Part shown: positions 36,184 through 46,446 of the stretch, piece by piece
Layout of the letters: every line of letters starts with the position of its first letter
How positions within the stretch are numbered: position 1 is the stretch's first letter
From: Poronia punctata
Lineage: Eukaryota; Ascomycota; Sordariomycetes; Xylariales; Xylariaceae
DNA length: 64,000 bases
Reading direction: 5' to 3'
Assembly (NCBI GenBank): GCA_022579005.1
Contig: MU401542.1
Coordinates: 62,001 to 126,000, forward strand
Notes under the pieces: generated by a model
Databases searched by the model: none
The model's input: the letters and a program-made list of their open reading frames with translations, nothing else
Told to the model about the DNA's origin: nothing
Program-made: the position numbers and the translations under genes

Positions 36184-38467
36184 ATGGGACGCAGGGCCGC
36201 TCCTCAGCCGCTGGCTCTGGCTGGAGAGGACCACTCGCCTACCGGTAACGAAGTCCACGGCGACAACAACCACAGGGCGCCGCCCCCTTCCTCTACTGGC
36301 GCTGCTACTCTCAGTTCCCCCGAATCCACCGCCCCCGATACCAGGGACAAACCCAGTCCGCATCCATTATTCGCTGCCGACAATAATCTCCAAGTCATAT
36401 CACCAGCAAGTTCGACTATATCGCCTAAATCTCCTCGTTCCCCCTTTAGCAAATTCAATCCGACCAGACGGCCCCAGACCCAACAAGGTGAACCCCGGCC
36501 ACCACCTGTTGAAACACAGCAACCACCGCTGCCGCGTGCAGCTGACGACTCGCATATTGTCCGACAGCAGAATTACTATTCCGCTCAAAACTCAAAGAGG
36601 TTACCTGTTGCGCCTCATATAAAGCAGTCTGCGACATCGCCCGCTCTACCGCAGGCCTACGGCCCTCCTGATGAGAAGCATACGAGGAATGGTAGTCGTT
36701 TCTTCAATTTCGGGAAGAGTTCAAAGTCTGGGAACCAGTTTCATCATAGCCATTCGGCAAACAACGGCGAGGCCTTGTCCCGGGGGACTGATCAATCAAT
36801 AATGACAGAAAGGGTTCCTAGCAAGGCCTCCAAGTATTCTGGTACGCCATCTTGGAGAACCAGCATCTCTCAAATATCTCAGTGTTCAACGTGGCTCTTC
36901 TCGAGGTACTAATCTGTTGACGCCAGATCGATCATCCCCGGACCTGCCCACCCAGAAAGCCGGGCATTCGTTGCCAACTACGAAGTCGGACGTCTCTTTG
37001 CCATCAACGACCGAGTACGACCCCACGACATCGAGAAAGACCAAGCCTAAGCCCTTTACATTGTTGGGGCGGAATAGGTCCCTGAAGGAGCAGGATGATC
37101 AAAGCCCAGCCCAAACTGTAACAATCCAGACGACAGAGCCCGAGGGACCGACCGCTTTTGAAGGGCCACCGCCTTTGAAGACGGCCCCAATTAATCCAGA
37201 AGCACATGACAGGTCTTTCAGACAAATGATGAATTCCACAACGCGGAATCATTCCGCCGATAGGGCACTCCGTGAAACATCGCAGAACAAAGAATTCAGA
37301 AGCGATAAAGAAAACAGGAGTCACCCTTCCTCCGTCAAGGACGGCGGGGGTTCTACGTTCTTTGGTGGCCTCAAGAATTCAGGCACTCGAGCAGCCGATA
37401 TGATCAGTAAAGGCTTGTTTGGAAAGGGTGGTCGCAGCGCCAGCACTTCCGCGAGGGAACCCACGGTGGACGACGAGCACTACGTGCTAAAGGTAATTAA
37501 TCTGCCGCTGATCGAACAGACGCGGAAGACAAGGATATCAAAGCGATTGGAAGAATCGAGAGATAAGACAGAATTTTGGATGCCGGCGTTCCCCTGGCGA
37601 GCCATCGACTATCTCAACTTTAACGGAACCGAAGTGGAAGGCCTCTATCGAGTGCCGGGAAGTGGTCCTCAGATCAAGAAATGGCAAAGGAAATTTGACG
37701 AAGGTATGTTTGTCTACGTAATAATGTGATTTCTCCATCAAGGTTCTGACCTGGGTCAAGAGTACGATGTCGATCTTTTTGCCCAACGCGATCTCTACGA
37801 TATCAACATCGTCGGCTCTATGCTTAAGGCCTGGCTGCGTGAGCTCCCCGATGAACTCTTCCCAAAAGAGGCACAGGAGCGAATTTCCCGGCATTGCGCC
37901 GGCGCAGAAAAGGTCCCCCAGATGCTGGTTGACGAGCTTTCTAATCTTCCGCCGTACAAGTACTATCTACTTTTCGCCATCACGTGCCATCTCAGCCTGC
38001 TACTGGCCCACTCCGACAAGAACAAGATGGATTTCCGAAATCTCTGCATTTGTTTCCAACCTTGCATGAAGATCGATGCATTCTGCTTCAAGTTCCTGGT
38101 CTGCGACTGGCGACTATGCTGGCAAGGCTGCAAGAACGAGGCCAAGTACATCGAGGAAGAATATAGGCTCTTTCAGCAACCATTGCCCCGGGGACTTGGC
38201 GGGGACCGGCGAGGCGCTATTGATGACGACGTCAAAGAGGACCGTTTGGTTGTCTCTCCTGACAGCGGCAAGAACTCGTCGTACGAAGTACAGAATGGCA
38301 AATTGAGGAAGAAGCCCCTTGCCACGACTCAATCGAACGGGAATCTTGCTGTCGACTATTCCTCGGCAAATCTGGCGGCTCCTAATAACCGGGACGCCCA
38401 AGGACACAGAAACCGGGAGTTGCGACCATTGTCCCCTATTAAGCCACTGTCTCCGATGGACTTCTGA
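36184..38467 (+). CDS. RhoGAP-domain protein
   Basis: Rho GTPase-activating protein with a long, poorly structured Ser/Pro-rich N-terminus. Three exons (36184-36841, 36927-37703, 37743-38467) give 719 aa. Seen: a disordered region (about 1-430) rich in SP/TP pairs, typical of kinase-regulated scaffolds; the RhoGAP domain about 445-660 with the arginine finger in VEGLYRVPGSGPQI, SMLKAWLRELPDELF and the conserved helix MDFRNLCICFQPCMKIDAF; and a Lys/Ser-rich tail ending LSPIKPLSPMDF. Intron 2 is only 39 nt (GTATGT...ATCAAG). For intron 1 the donor at 36842 and acceptor CCAG at 36926 restore the frame, but the second frame is also open through this stretch, so that junction is the least certain part. 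The target GTPase is not known. Confidence 0.88.
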
Positions 38468-38544
38468 AGATAAACGCTGCGAAACACAATCACTCATAGA
38501 CGAGTCTCGGGACTGGCTGAAAATCTAACGACGCCCATTGGGTA

Positions 38545-38831
38545 CTATGGGAGCCGTCTGGTTTCGTCGCCACCAGTGTCAACAATATGGCCCCTATAGG
38601 TAATCGTCACTTTCTGCGATTCTCGCTCGGAAATGCCAAGCGTATAACGTTTTGGTGCACTAGAACCTCTAATGGCGCCAGGCGATGGGTCCAAGGTGTG
38701 TCTGGAACCACCCGCTCGAAATTTCTTGAGGACGTCTTTGGACGCTAAAAGTGTCTTCCTGTCTGATTCTACCCCTTTTCCTGAGAGCGGAGATTTTCCT
38801 ATGCTTTTGGTATACCCTCTGTTGGTGGCAT
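38545..38831 (-). CDS. Possible small hypothetical protein
   Basis: A hydrophilic minus-strand frame ending at 38545 reads ASKDVLKKFRAGGSRHTL, then GISERESQKVTITYRGHIVD and ends ETRRLP; this looks more protein-like than its surroundings. The open frame continues upstream to 38949 but contains no ATG. A start at 38831 (MPPTE) would need a 35-nt intron (38815-38781), below the usual minimum, so the 5' structure is unsolved. The complementary strand also has an ATG-started frame (38672-38974) with a hydrophobic segment; only one of the two can be real. I do not recognise either product. Confidence 0.3.
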
Positions 38832-38949
38832 TGTCGACTGTATTTGTTGGGATAAGCGAGTATATTGTGACTTTAAGCGGCGTAGAGAAAGGGTATACAT
38901 TTGAGGATATCCGGCTGCGAATGCAGGCTAACCGTGTTGGTCTTTTCAA

Positions 38950-39596
38950 TTATGGGAACAAAGTTGAATTGTGACCAGAGCTAATGGACTCTCCTGCTTC
39001 TTGCCAATAAGTGCCCCTGGCTCAGGTACAATTCCACAGCTCTGTCTGAGGGTAAGAAGACGGAGATGGGGGTTGCAGGTGGTGGGGCAGGCTGTACGAG
39101 CCGAGCCGCGCTGGAAGGGAAGGACAGATGCTTCGATCTGCGGCTTAACTGTATGGCTCGCGGAAGCTGTTGGGGTTTAGTAGGGTAGTAGGGGATATAG
39201 GGAAAGCTCAAAAGAGCTATGGCCGGCTTCCAAATTTGTTGGGCGGTCGGACTGTATCATATAACGAGTACGAGTACTATAATGATTGTCGGGATGAATG
39301 CATACGAGTAAAATATTGTCCAGATGCCGCTTTTGAACGCCATCGGCACAAGTACTGACCACAAGATCCTATATGTACACCACCTAACAACCTTTAACGC
39401 CGCATTGATTTCCATAATATTTCCGCAAGACCCTTTCTGTTCATAAACTCGGTAGGTTTGGTGGGTATCATCAACTGTGCCATCAAGGGCAAAGGAGAAA
39501 AGCAATGGCAACCTCCCCACCGTGCGCCGTAGACGGCTAACGTGCTCTTGTATCGACTGAACTGATTGGTTATCATCAAGTCCGGGGACGACCCTC
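38950..39596. other. Intergenic downstream of RRS1
   Basis: Spacer holding the RRS1 3' flank. Short frames on both strands have no recognisable content. Confidence 0.4.
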
Positions 39597-40123
39597 TCAC
39601 TTTCTCCTCCCGCCCTTGCCTTTCTTTTTGGAGTCCTTTTCCTCTTGCTCCTTCTTCTCGTCCACTTCGACCAACCAGTCCTGCTGTACCATGCCCTTCT
39701 CCTTGCGATCGATGCGGCCGTCCTTGTTGTAGCCCCACGTCTTCTCCCATTGACCGGTCTCCTCGTTGTACTTCTGTCCGCGCATGCGGTTCTGCTCGCG
39801 CGTCTTGGGCTTGATGCCGCGCTTGGCGGCGAATTGCTCCCATTTCGTCGGCGCCTTGGGTTCTGGCATAGGTTTCTCGCGCGGTAAAGGCGTAGTAGAC
39901 GGCGGGAGGGAGAGTAGCACGCCTTGTTGTGTGGAGGAGATTGGACATGTTGTTAAGAGTTGGTCTGCGGGGGGGGGGGGGGGGGGAAGCAAAAAATTTT
40001 TAGTAAAAAAATGAAAAGGTATTTATTATACCATTTTAATTTACATATTAATTNNNNNNNNNNCGCCTCCCGCGGCCCCCCCGGCGCGCCCGCCCCCCCC
40101 CCCCCCCCCCCCCCCCCGCCCCG

Positions 40124-40172
<49 letters not shown>

Positions 40173-40443
40173 GCAAAAAATTGTTAGTCAATCTATGACT
40201 AGGTATTTATTCTTCCATGTTCATTTCCATCTTACTTATTAGAGCCTGTGCGCCATCTCGTGCGGTTGCTATCAGTTGTGCCTCGAGCGGATCGACGCCC
40301 ATGGACGTGGACTCGGCGGGTGTCGATGTGTTTATGGGGTTGGGGTCGTTGGCTAATAAGAGGCCTAAGTCGAAGGTATATGGCGTCGGCCGCTCGACCG
40401 CGACGTCGAGCTTTGCTTTCGTCTTTCCTGCGGAGGTAGACAT
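39597..40443 (-). CDS. RRS1: Ribosome biogenesis regulatory protein RRS1
   Basis: Nuclear assembly factor that, with Rpf2, brings the 5S RNP (5S rRNA, uL5, uL18) into pre-60S particles. Two exons (40443-40236 and 39964-39597) give 191 aa, near the yeast length. Seen: VERPTPYTFDLGLLLANDPNP, then LEAQLIATARDGAQALI; after the intron QLLTTCPISSTQQGVLLSLP, REKPMPEPKAPTKWEQFA and a Lys-rich nucleolar tail ending KKKGKGGRRK. The intron donor (A^GTAAGATGG) and acceptor (GCAG) are clear, but the intron contains the 10-N gap and duplicated low-quality sequence. The coding exons themselves are intact. Phase matches (1 nt + 2 nt), reading ALINQLL across the junction, as in orthologues. Confidence 0.92.
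39969..39986 (-). repeat. C18 polypyrimidine tract before RRS1 acceptor
   Basis: Eighteen uninterrupted G on the forward strand, meaning C18 on the coding strand, immediately before the GCAG acceptor of the RRS1 intron. Such a long homopolymer plausibly caused the assembly break next to it. Confidence 0.75.
40054..40063. other. Assembly gap (10 N)
   Basis: Ten N separate two contig ends that both lie in the RRS1 intron. The left flank (39987-40053) and the right flank (40171 to about 40238) are colinear copies of the same sequence. The left copy differs only by substitutions to A or T, and the right copy is preceded by about 100 nt of nearly pure C (40064-40170). This is best read as sequencing artefact, with a true intron near 87 nt. 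Confidence 0.9.
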
Positions 40444-40946
40444 TGCGATTCGATCGTGGATATCTGTAGCCGGCGAGTTCGCTATTTTATATAGATCCTT
40501 GAATTTTATTGTTCTCGAGCACTTCTTGGTTTATTCGAGTTGCGTACTGCCAGTTATTATTCCAATTGCGAATAGATGGGTATAAGGTGGGATGAGATAT
40601 GCACGAGAAAAAGATGGGTTGAAGCTGGCGGTTATGATTTTTTGGCGGGACGTATGTAATCGATAAGATGCCAACAAGGGACGGTGGTACCGACATTCAA
40701 GCTCTAGCCTAGGTATCCCCTGAGCAATTGCTGCTCGGAGCACTAATTTCTCCGCTAGCAATCCATCAATCTGTGGATCCACCCGTGTGAATTACGGCGC
40801 GTGGTCTAACCCGGGAAATTTTACTGGGCCGTCGCCGTAACTTCTTATCTGGTGAAGCCGTGAAGCCGAAGGGACAAAGTAGGGTGAAACTCCTCAAGCA
40901 TCCTAGCCGCCCCGTAATACAAAATCTAAACTTCTTGAGGGGGGCA
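40444..40946. promoter_or_regulatory. Bidirectional promoter RRS1 / mS29
   Basis: About 500 bp between the divergent starts of a ribosome-biogenesis gene and a mitoribosomal gene. A GATGAGAT string at 40591-40598, about 150 bp upstream of the RRS1 ATG, resembles the core of the PAC element (GATGAG) found at fungal ribosome-biogenesis promoters. One short match is weak evidence. Confidence 0.35.
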
Positions 40947-42483
40947 ATGGCAAGCATGAATTGCTGGAGGTGCCTTGCTAGGCCCTCGCAGCGCCTGCTG
41001 CTTGCGCCTGTTTCCATCTCCGTTTCCGCCTCTATGACCGCCTCCATAACCGCTCCGTCGCTGTCGACATCCGCCGCCTTCTCGACGACGTCGGCGAACC
41101 AAGTCTACGCCAAAAAAAACGCGCAGACACCAAGCAAAAAGGGTGACCCGATGTCGAGGCACATACGTACTGGCAAGAAGATGGCACTCTCCAAGAAGAA
41201 GAAGAAATATGCCAGGGTCAGGAAACCGGCGCCTGGCGAGCGCAAGGCTTTCCGCAAGCGAATTCAACTCAGCAACGATAATGCCCTCGAGGTTCGTGGG
41301 CTCGAACCCATAGCATCCGAGATAGTCGTGGATCCCGAGTCGGTCGGAAAGATGGTTGGCATTCCTGGCGAACTGGTCGACCAGTTGAGGGGTTGCGAGG
41401 CCTTCAAGCCCAGCCAGAACTGGAGCTTGTTCCGGGCACCGCACATGCTCATTCGAAGCGAGACGGTGGAGCTGGGTAAGCGGATGGCGGATGCTGTCGA
41501 GAAGAAGGAGACGTTGAGGATGGTTGTTACTGGAGATAGAGGTTCGGGAAAAAGCATATTGGGCCTGCAAGCCTTAGCCACGGGCTTCTTGAACCAGTGG
41601 GTCGTGATTAATGTACCCGAGGGTGAGTGACATCCTGGATACCCGATCGACCAATATTGTGGTCGATATTTCGGCGGAGACTAACTTGACTTGCTACTTA
41701 GGCCAAGACTTGACCAATGCACACACCGAATACACCCAGATACCTCACTCGAACAAGTTCTCCCAGCCAGTCTACACCGTGAAGCTCATGCAGGCCATAC
41801 ACAAGACAAACCAGGAAGTTCTATCCAAGCATAGAGTCCAGCTGGACCATCTCCACCTGCCCATCTCCGTAGGGAGAAACATGTCGCTCGCCAACATGCT
41901 CATTGCGACCAAGGAACCCGATTTCGCCTGGCCGGTATTCCAGTCCTTCTGGAAAGAGCTCCTGCTCCCCGGCCGCCCACCCATCGTCTTCTCCCTCGAC
42001 GGCCTGGCACACATCATGCGCATGAGCGAGTATCGGTCGCCGGCCTACGAGCTAATCCACAGCCACGATCTCGGTATCGTGAGCATGTTCGCCGACGCCC
42101 TAGGCGGGAAGACGACCTTTGCCAACGGCGCCGTGATCCTCGGCGTGACGAGCAGGGGAAATGCCCCGCGGATCCCCTCCATGGACAAGGCGCTCGAGCA
42201 GGCGGTGGCGGCCAAGAAGGGCGAGCCCATACCCCCCCGCGATGGCCTTTTCCGCAAGTACGACGAGCGCGTGTTCGACTCCCTCCGTGGTGTCGATGTC
42301 ATGGACGTCCAGGGCCTGTCGAGATCCGAAGCCCGCTCCCTTCTCGAATACTGGGCTGCTAGCGGCGTCTTACGCCAGAGAGTCGACGAGAAGACCGTCA
42401 CGGAGAAGTGGACCATGTCCGGCAAGGGCGTCGTTGGTGAGATGGAGCGCGTCGCGCTCTATGATATTCGCTCTGCGGCATAG
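40947..42483 (+). CDS. RSM23: Mitochondrial small-subunit ribosomal protein mS29 (DAP3)
   Basis: GTP-binding component of the mitochondrial 37S ribosomal subunit, orthologue of human DAP3 and yeast Rsm23. Two exons (40947-41622, 41702-42483; 79-nt intron) give 485 aa. Seen: a Ser/Ala/Arg-rich presequence (MASMNCWRCLARPSQRLLLAP...) for mitochondrial import; a Lys-rich segment (GKKMALSKKKKKYARVRKP); the P-loop TGDRGSGKSILGLQA (about 192-206); LLPGRPPIVFSLDGLAHIM (Walker B region); and a C-terminal helical domain. The ATG at 40947 is chosen as first in frame; MNCWRCL at 40956 is an alternative. It is divergent from RRS1, so both ribosome-related genes share a promoter region. Confidence 0.92.
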
Positions 42484-43080
42484 AAGCGTTTTTATGAGCC
42501 TTTAAATGTCTAAAAGGGGGGGGGGGGGGGGGGTTGAAGGGTCGTACCATCGACTTCTAGACGTGTGTTGGGACATTGGGGAGAGATAAATCTACAGAGA
42601 GTTTACGTGGGCTGGCTAGGCTGTATTATTGGACGTATAACTAACTAACTGTACATTGTATAAATACCAAATCGTATCATGTAGCCGCGAATCTGATTTA
42701 CATTTTGCCCTGTATTACTACTTGTTATCGGGTTACTGTGGTTACTTGTGACGTGGGCAAGCAACCCACCTAGACTACATTACCTGTACATAGACTTTCG
42801 CAACCGGACCATCTATCTATTCTTAGGCTAGTCCCTTAATTACGTGTTCGACCGCCTGAAAACATTAGATCAAGGACACAACAGAGAAGGAGGATGTTGA
42901 AAAGTGTGTGTATATATCAAGGTATCCATATTAATCCGGAACGCCAGAAGCCTAAAGTCGACACGAACAGCAAGTCTGAGGATCAATCACACAAGGCATT
43001 TTTTTAAAGTGTTTCCTTCCGTTCAATTTTCTTTGTCCGTCCTCGTTCGGTACATGATGCAAGTGATTGATTAGGTAAGG
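42484..43080. other. Intergenic mS29 / MCM7 (convergent)
   Basis: The 3' flanks of two convergent genes. Contains a G18 run at 42516-42533, about 32 nt after the mS29 stop, and AT-rich spacer. No gene was seen. Confidence 0.5.
42516..42533 (+). repeat. G18 homopolymer in mS29 3' region
   Basis: Eighteen consecutive G on the mRNA-like strand downstream of the mS29 stop. It is the same length as the C18 tract in the RRS1 intron 2.5 kb away and is assembled without a gap here. G-quadruplex formation is possible. Confidence 0.7.
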
Positions 43081-45792
43081 CTACTCGCTGTCCTCTTGCT
43101 CCCCTGCGTCATCATTCGCCGTGATGAAGACTAGTCTGCTGCCGTTGCCTGCTGTTTGCCAGACCTATTTATTGAAAATATGGTTAGTCTGGGAGATATG
43201 AAAAAGGGGGCGATTTGTAAAAAAAAAAACTTACGTCTAATTCGGTATATTCTTCTAGGGCACTTAGCCACTGATCCTCGGTGAACCCCTTGGCCAAGAC
43301 ACGTTCGCGCACCTTGCGCATGCTGAGCTCGACCGTGCCCTCCTCCTCTTCGTCCTCGTCCTCGCCCGGCCGACACGCGCCACTGTCGGCAAGCGCCTTG
43401 ACGAGGTTGTAGATCCTACTCGAGGCGTTGAGGGTCCGTCGGAACCCCATGCCCTCGTGAGCCGCTAGACTTTCCTTGGAAGAATCGACTAGGCGGAGGG
43501 CCTCATCCACATCGTCTTGCGAGACAACACTGGCAAACCGTAGACGAGCTAGCGCCTGGGCGAGACGGACGACACCTAGTAGCGTACGCGTGGTAGTGTG
43601 ACTGAACTGTTTGTTCTTCTTTTCGGCGCGGCGTTGGGATTCGCGCAGCTTGACGTATGTCTTGGTTAGGTACTCGGTCACCGACTCGGGAACTGTCGGG
43701 CGATATGTACGTGCTTGGGCGACGTAGGCGCGCACTTCGTGAGGCGTGAAAACCACACTGGCAGACGCGGCGGAATCGCCGTTTGCGTTGGTTGCGTACA
43801 TGTCAGGATGCTTGTTGTGCATGTGAACGTAGGCTACGTGCTTCGCAAGCTGGGCATCACTGTCGCGGCTTGGTGTATCGAGCAGGAGGAATAGGATATC
43901 GAAACGAGAGAGGAGAGCAGCAGGCAGATTTATGTTTTCCACCGGTGAGATGCGCGGGTTGTAACGGCCGTAGATGGGATTGGCAGCCGCCAGAATGGAG
44001 GTCCTGGCGTTCAATGTTGTAGAGATGCCTGCTTTAGATATGGAGATGGTCTGTTGTTCCATCACTTCGTGGATAGCCGTCCGATCATTATCGTCCATCT
44101 TGTCGAACTCGTCGATGCAGCAGATACCATTGTCAGCTAGGACCAAAGCACCGCCCTCCAATACCATCTCGTCCGTTACCGGATCACGCATGACAGCTGC
44201 CGTGAGACCGACACCGCTGGAGCCACGGCCGGAGGTGTAGACACCGCGAGGGGCGACCTTGGAGATATACTTTAATAGCTGAGATTTAGCCACACCGGGG
44301 TCTCCCATCAGGCAGATATTGATATCTCCGCGGATACGCATTCCGTCACCCATATTCTTGGTGACACCTCCGACGAGGAGCAGAAGCAGGGCTTTCTTCA
44401 CGTCCAGATGTCCGAAGATTTCAGGGGCAATCGACTTGGCCAGCATTTCATAGACTGCACCGGACTGGCTAAAGGTACTGATGCGTCGTAATAGCTTGTC
44501 ATCGATGATCATCTCATCATACGCCTTCTTGTGCTGCACGATATAGTGTGCTTCTAGGTAAGTGTCCGTCAATAGACCTGCTCGCATCGCCTTGAACCCC
44601 GTGTATGGCGTGGGCAGAAAAATGCCAGAGATATCGACGACGTCGCCGGGGTTGATTCGTCGCACGGCGCTGCCATAGCACATCACCGTTAGTGTACGAG
44701 GAATCTGACCGATAGGAACCTGCTCTGCCATTTCTTGAATCTTGACCTCCTGAAAAGGTGAGAACTTGGACGCGCGCGAGGACTGGAAAAGCTGGCCCTT
44801 GGATTGGTTCTCCTTGCATTCGGACGACGGGCAGTTCGTAAGAGGTGCATATTGTTTATCGCTCACAGGCTGGAAGATCTCGCATCCACAGCGATCGCAG
44901 GTGTATGCGCCAACTTGGACCATAGGCTTGACGTCCGATACTCGGGTCGCAATACCCCGAACCGTGATGAGATGTCCAAGATGGTCGCCTCTCACTTGCC
45001 TCACGGCGAGAGCCTTTACTGGCTTGTCCGCAGTTGATGCCCTCGGCTTGAAAACGAGGGTATATCGGCGTGTGAGTTGTGCGGGGAATACGTTTTCGGC
45101 CAGTTCGGGGTCGTTGCTGTTAGCAGCGGCCTCGATAAGGTCGCGGTTACGAGCCTGTCTTCGCTCCATAATGACATCCAGGACATCATCTTTGAATCTG
45201 AGGCTTTCAGTTAGAACTTTGTTGGGTAGAGGGTTGGATTCATTCGTACGTAACGCCCGAGGTAGGGGCCGGCAGTTTATTGTCGATGGCTCGGGATACG
45301 ACGTCGACATAATGTTTCGTATTGTTTTCGATAGACTCTACCAGTTTGAGGCTGTCGTTTGTATCGTTTTCGTACTTTTGATCGGTTAGTGGAAGAAATG
45401 CGTGGCGCGAATATTAAAACTTGCAGTAACGAGATCATCCAGTTCAATCAGAACCTCATCGATTGCTCTATCTGCCAGCTTTTGAAGCATATCGGCATAT
45501 TTGTGCTTCGGCAGCCTGGAGGAGGCCTTGTCTCGCCGCCGTTGTTCATGCGCTTCATCATCCTCGTCCATGAAATCATATTCATCACTTATATCATCAT
45601 CATCAATGTTGATTTGGCCGATAGCATGCGTCAAGTTCTGTTCGGGCGACGTCTTGAAGTTTACTAGGAAATCCTCAAAGGCACCTGACAAAGTATATCG
45701 AGTTAGCGGGGGTTCGTAGTAGCTTTCGGCCAAGTTGTCGCACCTTGTTGTTCCTCATAATTGACGATATTCCGGTATTGAAGGAGCGCCAT
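43081..45792 (-). CDS. MCM7: Replicative helicase subunit MCM7
   Basis: Subunit of the hexameric MCM2-7 helicase that licenses origins and unwinds DNA in the CMG complex. Five exons (45792-45744, 45684-45425, 45374-45250, 45197-43235, 43164-43081) give 826 aa, normal for Mcm7. Seen: N-terminal domain with [16 protein letters not shown]; zinc ribbon CDRCGCEIF...LTNCPSSEC; Walker [12 protein letters not shown]; Walker [15 protein letters not shown]; arginine finger in [13 protein letters not shown]; and a winged-helix C-terminus. The second intron (45375-45424) uses a GC donor (ACT^GCAAGT): this alone joins DDLVT to [13 protein letters not shown]. Exon 5 encodes only the last 27 residues. The promoter side carries ACGCG elements typical of G1/S control. 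Confidence 0.95.
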
Positions 45793-46446
45793 GACTGCTT
45801 GCGTTATCTATTACGTTCTTTAAATGTTCGCATATGCGTCAGGTGTAGGAGAGAATATGACAATTGCCTTGATCGTGTCAGGACAATGAGCGTGGGCTGG
45901 AATAATCCACAGCAATTTGGTGGTGAGTTGTCGCTGCGAGTTGAACTTGAGGATTGGGGCTGGAGAAGAAACGCCTTACCCCAATGTGTACGAGTAAAGG
46001 AGCGCGTCTCCACGCGACTTTTCGCGTTCGTTTCTCCAGCCACATCTATTAAGTGTTAATTGGGTTTAGCGTAGATGAATGCTCGTAAGTACCGGCCCCA
46101 GTCTACGATATGCCAACACTCTTAGACAGGTTAGTCAGGTTCAATGCTTACCTACATACTCTATTCAATATATGAAGCTTATTGAGTGGGACTAGCAGTT
46201 GCATTAAACGCAGCACCATTGATCGACCAACAGCTAGGTAATGCCTCGGCTCCCGGCTTGGGGACTTCAGCTCTAGTGGACAACCGGACCGCGCAGCGAA
46301 GCAATTGTTACGAGTACAGATGGCTTCATGAGATATCAGGCGTCCGCATACTTGTACATATACACATTCGTTTTAGCCTTTCGTGTTCCGTCTTCATATT
46401 TACAGCCAATGCTACCATCTTAGACTCTACACACTAGCCGAACGTC
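45793..46446. other. Divergent intergenic MCM7 / PEX1
   Basis: About 650 bp between two divergent starts. The MBF/E2F-like sites listed separately lie on the MCM7 side. Short forward frames (45745-46059, 46186-46437) do not resemble proteins. Confidence 0.5.
46001..46027 (-). promoter_or_regulatory. Cluster of MBF/E2F-like sites upstream of MCM7
   Basis: Within 27 bp are GCGCGT, ACGCGA and TTTTCGCGTT (on the MCM7 coding strand AACGCGAAAA). These match the MCB (ACGCGT) and E2F-like (TTTCGCG) consensus bound by MBF-type factors, which drive G1/S transcription of MCM genes in fungi. The cluster lies about 210-235 bp upstream of the MCM7 ATG. Confidence 0.5.

Noticed and set aside
39960..40187. 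Forward frame encoding a poly-proline stretch across the N gap
   Set aside because: Product of the poly-C sequencing artefact and the gap, inside the RRS1 intron.
39987..40240. Duplicated 67-bp sequence as a RIP-mutated repeat
   Set aside because: Differences are C to A, G to T and T to A, not the C to T / G to A changes of RIP, and they lie at contig ends.
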